Shown here: positions 23,701 through 35,700 of the stretch, one piece after another
Layout: every line of letters starts with the position of its first letter
Position numbering within the stretch: the first letter of the stretch is position 1
From: Cyclina sinensis
Lineage: Eukaryota; Mollusca; Bivalvia; Venerida; Veneridae
DNA length: 64,000 nucleotides
Assembly (NCBI GenBank): GCA_012932295.1
Contig: JAAONU010000003.1
Location: 26,274,361-26,338,360 of the forward strand
Direction: 5' to 3'
Notes under the pieces: model-generated
Seen by the model: only the letters and a program-made list of their open reading frames with translations
Databases searched by the model: none
Told to the model about the DNA's origin: nothing
Position numbers and translations under genes: made by a program

Positions 23701-26700
23701 AATCAGTGATCTTTAAGAATATGGTAGAGAGAGGCCTCTTTGCCACAAAGATTTTTAATTACTTCTTATATTACTTATTATAGTATTTCACACAGATTAA
23801 GAGCCAGAGAGCTCACTTTATTATTTATTTTTATATACAGGCAAAGTTAAAGCAAAACTAAAACAACTAATTAAAAGTCACAAGAAGAAGGTCAAAGAAA
23901 GTATTCTAGAAAGGTGACATGAATAGTTCCTCACATGTTAATGGTTGATCTTTATATCAAAGTTTACAGTGAGATAGTTTCTAATATTCTAGTGTTTTAT
24001 TGTTTGGTTATGTTGTTGTGGATTATGAGAAAACTACTCAAAAAAGTTGTTTTGATGAAGTTTATTTTATTGAAAACACTATTTTATTGAAAGCCCAATC
24101 ATCTTTATAAGTTTCTAACATTAAAACCTGATGTTGATAAAATGATATAAAATTTTGCCAAAATATATAGTTAAACCTCTCTTGAAGATTTTGACATCTA
24201 TCTTCAGAAACAGACTTATTTTCCTAGGAAAATAAGAATTTTCTCACCAAATCAATCTAATCTCAAACCAATAGCGACAGCAACAAATGTAACACAGTTT
24301 TCTAAATGGTGTTTTTCTATTTTCTTCTGTCATCTATTGATCTTTTTCTTGTCTGGGGGAAGAGTTGGGGTGGACATACATGTACCCAGGAGATTCAGAT
24401 AAATTACAAAAATGGTTCGCTGATTCTGTACCCTGGAGTAAAATATTCTGCCTTAATCCATGGGGATTAGAATTGCTTTGGGAAATAAAAAATCTCCAAG
24501 GAAGTAAAATAAAGCATTTTACATTAAAGTATTTCCCAGGTGACAGTGCCACAGAGCCAATCAAAATCCCTCCTGTCGGAATTTCCTGCAGTGTGAAGTC
24601 CTTGTATGCTAGTCTAACAATTTTTTGGGGCAAAACATGAGTGCATTATAAATATAGGTACATTTACTACCGATATAAAAATTGAAACCATCAAAAATAT
24701 TGAGAAGGTGATTATGGTCTTGGAAATCAATACACTTTTTTATATGATAAAACATATTCACATTGACTGTATATGAACTATTGAATGAAATGTCCATTAC
24801 TTCTTCAGAGGGCCAAGTGATGGGCAGGTGCCAGTCTCCCTTGTAGTTCCGACCACATCGAAGAAAAAGCCAGAAAAGAGCACAAGCCAAACCAGTAATT
24901 CATCCAATTGACAGAGGAAGAAGAAACTCCACAACTAACATCAATAACAAGAAAAATACACCTGTAAAGAAACCATCGAAAAAAGGAAAGTCAAGGTACT
25001 GTTTTTTGTTACAGACAACATAAATTGCTTTCAGAGCTTCATTACTGTAGGTGCTATGCCTTGCTCGTTGTAGGTGCTATGCCTTGCTTGTAAGATTAGA
25101 ATGGCTTCCAGAATTTAAATATAATCTTAGACTTTTTAAACTGGTAAAAGTTGCTTTGAATGATTTGAGCAGAGTTATTGCCCCTGATTATTTTTTTAAC
25201 AGAGATTTAATATCACACAGTATATGGTCTTGAGAATAGAGCAGAAAGGTATCTTAGTGGTATTGTATTTTCTTGTATTGTTTAAATTATATTTCAGTGT
25301 ATACTTGTGTATGAATGTTTTATGCTTTAATGATTCATTTTCATTATTTAAATGGATGTACTCTTTAAATGTATGAAACATGTTTACACTTGTTAGGAAT
25401 TCATCACCTATTTATATATCAAAATACATAATGTGCACATACATCACTTAAAAGGTTTGATATTGACATTTAAGATGAAATGCTTTGATAAGCATTAGTT
25501 TTACAAATTTCTTTCAGTTGAAAAGTTGGCAGAAATTTGGTAATGTCCCAATTTGGTGATAATTTATATTTGTCCAAAGCAGTGGCTGATTTATGTAAAC
25601 AGGAAATTTTCAGTCTAGTGGAAAATACTGAAATGTATATCGAGTGCTAAAAGCAAAAAGGTTCTAAGTGTGATAAATTCAGAAACAAATAGAAACTTTT
25701 TCGCTTTCTCCCTTCAGTATTCTCTGATCCAAAAAAGGGAAAGTATAATACAACTTTAGGCTAATTGTGGTAAAAATACAACATAAATAAATAATTTACT
25801 GTTGCACAGCATAATTTATTGTCTGTTTTCCTTAAAAATACATGTTCAGCTGTTTAACCTTTTCTTTATTTCAAACAAAAACATAACTTTTGCATTGCTT
25901 CATAATGAAAATGAGTATCACAGCAGACGATTATGACCATAAATAAGCAAAATGTTATAACTCTCAAAGAAAAGTGAAAGAGCTTCAGTGACATCTGCTG
26001 CAAATTTTGTGTTGGACATGTCTCCTAATATATAAAACTTCAAAGGAATGGTGAGCACTAACTTAAGTTGTGCGCTTCACATTTGCATGTCTGTATTTGT
26101 TTCCAAGGTCAAGGTCACCATAGAGCTGTCCATTCAATAATGTTGACATTCATACACAGGCTTTGAAGTAACAGTTTTGTCCTGTATCATAAGAATATGT
26201 CATGTACATGCCCTCCAAGATCAGGGTCATTGTAAGTGTCTAGCCTTAACCTTATTTCATACATTCAAGGAGAATTTTTATATTTGCATTTTAACTGGTT
26301 TAAGATTTACTAAGAATTATAACTCTTCCCTTTTCAGTTCTTTCCCTTTATTTGACTTAATTACCTATATTTCTTTTAAACTTTAGCTTTTCATTTAAGT
26401 GTTGTCACTTTGAAACAGGATGTTTATGAAATTTTACTTTTATTACATTTATACTGCCCTGCCATAATGCTTTTTAAATATTAAGCTCAGTGACCATGAC
26501 CTCAGAAAAATAGTTTGGAGATAATATGTCCTTGACCTTTGATAGAGTACCCACTAAATTTATGTATAAAGTGTTTGATTGCATTTGAATACACCCAAGC
26601 AATAGTTGTATTGAGCCATTTAAATCTGTTTGTTTTGTGATTCAGAAGGCAATGGAAACTTCAAGGTAAAAAAACAGCACATAATGTTTGATCGTTTGGA

Positions 26701-29700
26701 TAGTTTTACAAACCTTTAATGCATTTTAGGTCTTGGGTCAACACAAGTGAATGACATGCACAATGTTTTACAATATTTTTTATTTATTCTTTTATAGCTT
26801 GAAGATACTTATTTCAGATAAAAAAAGGTCTTGTTATATCAAATAATGCACATTTATTGCATGGATACAGTGAGCTTGACAAATATTTGCTGTTGTATTG
26901 CTCCGTGCACTCTGACAGGTATTTGAAAAATGTGCCTAAAGATTTAGTTTAAACTTATTTTCACACACAATCTTACTGAAGTAAAGATCCAACTGTGGTT
27001 ACTTGGTTAGATCTGAAGGCGACCAATTCAATTCTGTCTTCTTGATAATCTGGATTTCCAGTACTGTTATTTATATCCCAGCCAATGAGACTGCATCTTA
27101 TGACGTGTCTTAATGGTTTTCCTGTACACAAGGCGTGATAATGTTGAGTGTGTAAACTTCTATAGAATGTTTAAATCATCTTGAATATTTTTAAAATATT
27201 TTGTGGTTTGTAGAATAAATGAATTCTCTTTTCATTAATATAAGTTTATTAAAGTTTCGGTTTGTATTTTCTAAATAAACACTAATTAGAGTATGAGGAT
27301 GGTGACAAAAATATTCAAGTAAACGGGCCTGTTTATTTTGGTATACATGTACATGCAGTATCTATCAAATGTGAAAAACTACTGGAAATTTTCCCACACA
27401 TACAATTATCTCAATATTTAACAAGATTTCCTCAATTAACTGTGACATTTATGGTAGAAAACAACTGAGTTATTTTGGATCCCAGTTAAAAAAGATTTTT
27501 CACATGCGTTCAGATTGTTAAAGAAGGGACTGATTTACCTTCAAAATCTTGAGAGCGAGGCACTGATTGGCTGATTGAAAGGTCATGAGAAGGTGACCTT
27601 ATTTTGGTGACATTCAGATCCTAATAGCAGTGCCTTATTTAGGAGCTGATTTTAATCAGATTGTTTTCAAACAGAGACATAGACCAAACAGTTTATATAT
27701 AGCTAATTTCAGTTACAATTTCCATGCAATAACTGAATCCCATGGAATAATTTCTGTCCTTAGATTTTGTTGAAAAGAGTGAGTGCCAATATATGTGCAC
27801 CAATTTCTCAGATTTGTTAGCATTTAACTGGGTTTTAGAATCAGCCTGCCTGTGTGAGTATATTAATCATTTGTACAGGTTGCCCATATGACCAACAACT
27901 TTTTAACACTCTGTCATTTACCTAACCACCATTAAGGTTGGAGATGACTGGTGGCAAAAGCAAAAGCTATTTCTGTATTGAAAACCACCTAAGATCCCTA
28001 GTGCCGCTGTCAACATTTTTACTGTAATCCACCAAATAGTGACTATATATAAATATTACCTTAAAAGAGAAAATGAATTGATGAGTTTAATTTTTTTATG
28101 ACTAAGTGTTCTTGTGAAGTGGAGACAGTTTAGAGATAGCAAACAATTAGTGCATGCTTAAAACTTCTGTGTCTTCATTGTGGCTTATAATTAAGTACAA
28201 AAGGGTGAACACATGTAACTTGACATCTTGTCATGTTAAAACTACAATCATTACTCATACTTTATTTAAAGAGCAAAGACATTATTATTTTTTGTATTAT
28301 CGATGTTCTTGTAAATAAAATAAAAACATTATGAGATTCTATAGATTGATTGTTTTACATACAAGAAGCACAGGGCCAGTGCATGATAATTATATTTAAA
28401 TAAAGTCGATATCTCAATATATATCTGTAAACAGGTTACAAATTACTGCATGCATGTACCGAATTGAAAAATGTGATTAGCTCTACTAATGCAAAATCTT
28501 TGGTTTTGCATTCTTTCTTTTTTTTTATCAGCATTTAGGTTACGAAAATTGCATCTTCGATGTTTGCATACATGTCTTCTAGGTATTTGAAGGCTCTCTG
28601 AAGTGAACTTTGTTTTTGATCAGACAATTTCTGTTGTTTGAGGTAAATGCGAATTATACCCCTTTTCTTTTCCTGAAATCCTTTTTTGGGAGGTTAAGGT
28701 ATTGATAATGTTGATTTATAAATCTGTATTTGACTGATCTTATGACTTGATAGAAAAATAAATAACTTTGTTCTTTTGTTCCCGTCGTATAAAAAAACCT
28801 CACTGGGTGCCATAAGTAAGTTAGACAAAGTATCACATAATTGGTTCTTCTTATAAATACTTCTGACTAAAATCTGCTGACTGAAACTTTTGTATCAGGA
28901 TAAAATTATTCTTCTGGATTCATGCCCATTCACTGATCATTTATATGATTAATGTAACAAAATTAACACATCACTTACAGTTCAGATGCCAGTCATACTC
29001 AGTAAGGTAAATAATTAGATAATAACAGCATTTAATTATAAACTGTCTATTTATTTGCTCAGATTTTACAGATAATGAAGAAGAGTAGAGCAGACTGTCA
29101 CAGAAGCAATTCTTGTTATCTCAGTTAAAGTTAAATTGCCTTAACGACCTTTTGTATTTTAGCAGCAATGGCCTGTTAAAGGTACAACAGTCAGCGTAGT
29201 GCTTTAAGTTTGCAATCAGACAAAATAAAATAATACCTTAACAATCAGTTGTAAATAATGTATTCATAGAGTATTCTATAATCATTGTCATCGCTAAATA
29301 ATGACATGAAATAGCTTAATTGTTTGCACGTAAATATCCGTTACTACCCAGCGTGTTAAGTCAATGGTTTATACATTGTCTTAGTTTACAAGATACATGT
29401 CATAATAAGCATATTTAATTAGGAAATTTTCATGACCGTAATTTGAATAAAAAATTGTTTCGGAACATTTATTTGTTAATGTAATAAGACATAATCAAAT
29501 GTGGTTCATTGGATATACATGTTTATCAGAACGGTTGCTTACAGGCAAAGATGGAGTTTCCATCATCCAGGTATGTGTAAAGCTAGCCTTACACTGTATA
29601 AGAAATTACTTACAACTAAAAAATTCATTTCTAATGAAGTTCGATCTTCAACAGATAGATGCAATATATCAGAAAAAAAATCTTATGTATTGGATACATT

Positions 29701-32700
29701 AAACTCAGACCAATGAAGGCAGTATGGCTTGAAAGTCAATGTTCTAGACCATTTAGCCAAAGAATCTAATTCCCTGAGACAGACACAAGTGCTCACTCAT
29801 CCATAACAGTTTTTCTGGGAAAAATTTCATCTGAATGGCAATATATACTTTTTGTATTGTAAAGAAGGAAAACTTGTTTCTTCATTTTAGCATCAGTGTA
29901 TGTATCTGATGCTCATAATGCAATAACAGCAGTTATAATATTCATTTGGTTTAGTCGGAATTCAACAACTTCATAGCACGGGGTCATTTAAGACAGGCCT
30001 GTCTGTCTATTTAAATTTACTTATTATCAGTGCTGGTTCCCGATATGGACCAAGTGGCCCCCGTGATTAGTAAATATAGGCTTTGCGGGATAGTGCAAGA
30101 AACAAACATTATCTTGTTCCACCCATGGTTCTGTTTATGCTCAGTGTATATCACCAATACATGGGACCTTGGTTTAACATTTCATCTGAAAGACAATTAG
30201 ATGAGTTCTCAGTTTGTAGGAAAAGCAAGGACATTACACCTTACCAGTTTGGCAGTCATGATTCTAACATGCCTGTTCCTTTGTAATAATATACTGGTTT
30301 GAATTCAGGAAGCATTGAACCATGTCAGTGGTGCAGCTGTCATCACAAAATGCAGTCATGCAAAAGAGACAACCCCTGTACAGGTCTCTGTTTCCAAATA
30401 TAGAAAACCCCTCCAAACCGGATACCCCTCCAAACTGGACAAAAGGCCCAGTCCCAAGCTCAGCCAGTTTGGAGGGGTTCTACTGTACTTTAGAGCCATA
30501 AACATTGAAAAGTCACTGTCGAAGCTGAAAAATAGAAGCTTTTTCTCAAATTCTTATTTTGGTACAATCTGTTTGGAGATTTGTTGACATTATTTCTTGG
30601 TTTTTGATACCTCTTAAAAAGGCTTTGCACTGACAGTTTGAAATCCATTTTCAAAAAGGTATTCAAATCATTATCAAGTTGTTACTTATTGACAAGCAAA
30701 ATCTAAAAAGGTGTTTAACATGCATTCATATTTTTTTATCAAAATGATACATTTCTTTAGCTGAATCAGGGTATTTAAGGTTAATTCAGGTATTCTATGT
30801 TCATTTTCTTGACTTAAAATTCAGAAAACTGCAAATATTGTTGATGTTAGTGGGGGTCATTTTTTTGGAAGACCATCAGATACAGGCATATTTGTAATGT
30901 CCTTATTTATTGCAAGTGATATTCTGTCTAAAAGTGACTAACTCGCAGAATTGTGCTGATTTTCTTTTTCTTTAAAATTTAAGAGAAGTTAATATACTAT
31001 GGAAAGAACATAATATTTAGCTTCTATACACCATGAAAAGAAAAGAAAAAAAATTGAATTCACCAGGATTCGAACCCATGCCCTTTTGGTCAGTCAAATG
31101 TAAAGCAGCAATCTACACCACTGCGCCACAGAGCTTAGTTATTCTGTGTTGTCGAAAACAGGAATATAAATAAAGTCTCTACCCTGTGACTAATAGGGTA
31201 ATTTTCTACTGATAAAAGTGTGTAAAACTTCATATTGTGGTGTGTTTTCTGTAACAAAAAATGAGGACAGTAACTTAGTTTAGATGTTCTTCACAAGTAC
31301 AGCTAGAATTTTTAGATGTATGAACATTTTCTTTCCTTTTTTGCATCGTCGACCCATCTGTGAGACAGTCGCTTTAAACCTTTACTTAATACTTATCAGG
31401 TTGTATGTTTTTTAGTTTTGTTTCAAACTACATGACAAAAGAAAAATGACTATACTATACAAAAGCCATTCTGTGAGTTCATTTAAGAACTATCAAATGG
31501 TACTTAATCATTCCATGATACATAATTGAATATTTGATAAACTCTTAAGGAAAGTCATTGTAGAATTTTTTTTTAAAAATCCATGCAGAATATTTGGACA
31601 AGGTATCAAGTAAGAATTAGGGATAAGCTTTGTATCCTTATAAAGTTTGGTCTGTTAGAATAGAGCTTTGATTTAGTATAGATAAGTCAATATTACGTTT
31701 CAACATTGGTTGTTCAGTTGATATTAGATGCTATCGCAGGGTTATAACTCCACATGAACAAGGAGTTCCAATAGTTGTTTCTGCATTGACCCCTCAAAAT
31801 AAAGTAAAATCAATGACATAATGGTTAAGAAGGGGTGAAGCAACCCTTTGCAAAATATGGTAACCACAAATTCCCCAGCTAAAAGCTAAATTTGATGTAT
31901 TTAAACTTTTTTTATCTATAAGCTTGGTAGAGAATTATTATACCCTGATGAAGATAGCTTCATATAGATGGATCTTTTTTTATAAACTGAATGTTTTGCC
32001 TGATCAAATTTTTTAGGCCAGCCCTGTTTATGCATATATGAGTTATTCTGTAATTTCTGTCTCGATATAATATATATTCCTCTGTATTGTTACTTAGACA
32101 ATGCTGTTTCAGTCATTAATAAGAAATTTATGTAGATAAATTGAAAATGAGAATTCCCTAAGATATAAATAATCATATATGCTGAAAAATAAGACACATT
32201 TATTTCCCTTCTGATGGGGGTACATACAGAAATACCAGGTCTTAGGTTTTGTTTATTGGGGTTTAACGCCGATTTCAACATCTAGGTTATATCTCGGCGG
32301 TCAGTCCACCTAACAGGTTTTCCTGGATAACTAACCAGTAATTACCAATTTCTCCGCAAGTGACTGACTACTGTTCCCACTTGATCTTACTCTGAATTAG
32401 CAGTGAGAGACAAATGAAAATTAGACACCATGCCTGAGATCAAATATCACGGAGAAATTTTGCCCTGCCCAGGGGTCGAACCAGGGACCCATGGATTACT
32501 AATCCAGTGCTCTACCTACTGAGCTAAGCGGGCGGGCTAGGTTTTAGGCAACCAAGCATTTCTTTATATAGGAGTTATATTATGGTCTGTCATTCAGTCC
32601 ATTGCAGAAATCTTGTGACATAAAGTACTTCAGCCTTTCTAGGACGGTTGATTTGAAACGTAGTGTGCAGGTTCACCAGTAAGTGTAGATATGCTTGAAG

Positions 32701-35700
32701 CATTTTTCATGAACGCCAATGCCCTTTCTGTGGTTTTATGACACCTCATAGAAAAATGTTGTGATGCAAACTACTTCCACATTTCTAGGGCTATTGATTT
32801 GAAACTTGGTGTGCATGATCACAAACAAGTGTAGATAAGTGTGCGTCAATATTTCCCCTTTTCCTCTGACAAGGCAGTTTTGTGGTGGTATTTACCAGCT
32901 TCAGTGGAAATTGTAGCTCATCTGACGTATTAGATAAAAAATATGTTTACAAATCAGGTAAAGCCTTTTTCTGTATAAAGTATTTCAGTAAGTGTTGTAT
33001 TTCTTCAACCTTATACATAATAATAATTCCTGTATGACTTCTATGTACTTGGTGTTTTAGGATTGTTGAATGTCTGGCATCCAATGTTCACAGTTGGTTG
33101 TTACCACTCTAGAGGTCACATTTTTGCCCCATTTGTCATGAAACTTTGTAAGAATGATTGCCTCCATAAGATCTTGGACAAGATTGAATATTGGTCATAA
33201 CAGACTGAAAACAAGGTCACTAGATTAAATCAAAGAAAAACCTTGTTAACACACTACACATTGTTTTGTCCAAATGTCCTGAAACTTGTCAGAATAATTG
33301 TCTTGATATCTAGGTCTAGTTCTAATATGTGTCATCCACCCAGTTATAATAGGAAATTGATTGTTTGGATTATTCAGTAGATGTAGATCTCGCTTCATTA
33401 TAAACTAGGTCAGGAGGTCAAAACATACAAAACCTTGTTTAAAATTCTAGAGGCCACATTTTCTTTCCAAATGTTATGAAAATAATCAGAATAGTTGTTT
33501 TGATGATATCTAGGTCAGGCTTGAATATGTATTTTCAGGGGTAAAAAACAGGTCAAGGGGTCAAAACATTGTTCACTTTACAGAGACCATGTTTTCAGTC
33601 CAAATATCATGAAAAGTTTTCAGAATGATTGTCTTGATGATATCTAGATCCAGATCTAATATGTGTCATCTGGTTCATAAACTAGGTCACAGAGTCCAAA
33701 CATAGAAAAACCTTGGCAACACTCCAGAGGCTTCAGATGTCATGAAAACTTGTCAGAATGTTTTTTAATGATATCTTGGTCAAGTTTAAATATGGGTCAT
33801 CTTATAAAGTAGGTCATCAGGAGAAAGAGTAATCAGGTGGGATATAGGGCCATCATGGCCTTCTTGTTTTATTTTAAATCCAAAATGACAACAGAAAACA
33901 AACACATCAGGTGAAATCTAGTTTTTAAAAGTCTAACTTCATCTTTTAGAAGGTTCTGTGTAAAACCCTATGCATTTTCAGTCCGTTTTTAGGGTGCGGT
34001 TTCATAAATAAAAGCATTTTGCAAGTGAGACAATTGATACAAAACTATTTGGGTTTGTTTTTGCTTGACAATGAATGATCTTACAAATTAAAAACAATTT
34101 GTCTGTCTCATAGTTGTCAGATATTTACTATCAGCCCCGCCTAGGAACACTGTCTTACGGTTTCTACTCAGCCAATCTAATTGTTTGGTATTCTAATATT
34201 TGAAGGAGAAGTATTTCGTATTCTTTGATCCAAATGGATTATCTTCGATAATCTTTAGGATTATCTTCTTTTTTTTTTTTGTTTAAGGTAAAATGTTTTA
34301 CTTTTTTATGAAGTGTTTTATTTTATCAGTTAGAGGTATATTTAACTTTTTTTTGTTTTGACTTGCACTTTCACAGGAGTAGTTATGTTTCTGAGATGTG
34401 TTTCAGTTTATACTTGTGCTGTTATGTTTTGTTTCTCGACCATTTTTTTTTTCACATGGAGGATAATTGGATATGTTTAAACTCAAGTTGAAATTTTTAA
34501 AAAAAGTGTTTTAAAGTATTTGTCTTACATTATAAAGATTGAGACGTTTTTGTTTTGTTATGGTGCTGAAGCAGAGAACTGTTCTCGATTCTTTATGGGG
34601 ATGTAAATGTGTTCCTGGACCACTTACTTGTTTGCTACATTATAAAGTAGAAATGACTTGTATGTTATAAAGTATGTGGTGTATAATCCAAGCTCCACAG
34701 TTCAACTAAACTTTTAACCTTTCCTTACAAGTGCATAAACCTGTAGACAAAGACCACTACAGGGATACACTGTCTGTACGTGGATACAAGTCAGCATGAT
34801 AATTTTGTACTCTTTCTTCTGTGGCTTTTGTCAGTTTAAGTGCAATATTTTGTAATATTTCAAATTGATAAGTGACAAAATCAAAAAGATTCTTCAACTG
34901 TATGCAGAATAACTATCAGACATGCACGATAAATTAAATCAAGCAAGCCTTGCTTCAGAAGACATGTTAGGTTGTCTGCACAGTCATGATGATGGCCACT
35001 TTATGTGGTTTCCAATGTAGCAAAATTGAAATCAGTTTTGTCATGAAACCAGTTAGCTGAGTAATTGCCACATGCCTACAGTTATGAGTTACTAGCAGCA
35101 GAAATAAAACTATAAAACAGCAATAGTAATTTGACGTTTATTCAGCAGCTTTTTGTGTCAACTGCTACAAAGTAGCGGTGACATATAGGGATCACTTCTA
35201 TGTCATCTGTCTGTCTGTCCGTCCATCACAAAACATGTCCGGACTACACCTCAACAACTACCGGTGCAATTTCATCCAAACTTTACAGGAATGATCAGTA
35301 CCAAGTCTAGTTGTGCATATCATCAGCATTTTCCAGTTAAATGATTTTTCCTAGAGTTACGGCCCTTTAATGATTTTTATTTTTAAAGTTAGTCCAGACT
35401 ACTTCTCTTATACTACTGCATTTTGAATGAAATGTTACAGGATTTATCGGTACCTCAATTTACATTTCCAACAAACTGTCCATTCACTCCTCAATACAAC
35501 TGCTTAATTGGCTAATCATCAGGCGACACGTGATCACTGATCGCTCTTGTATATTATTAGAAACAAAGTTATTTTAATGAATCACTCATTTTTTCTTCAG
35601 TGGACTCATCATGTTTGTAGGTTGAAATAATCAAATTCTTTTCTGAAAGGGGTAGTAGAGTCATTTCAAACATATTTGTTTAGAATTGAAAAAAGTGCAA

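Noticed and set aside
24334..24890. Open frames on both strands around exon 3
   Set aside because: No domain, start context or splice partners; they mirror each other across the same AT-moderate stretch.
31061..31133. Functional tRNA gene
   Set aside because: Box A and box B are good, but the anticodon arm and acceptor pairing are poor; more likely a SINE head or pseudogene.
32467..32537. Functional tRNA-Thr gene
   Set aside because: Mismatches in the anticodon and T stems, a SINE body attached, and target duplications around the whole unit.
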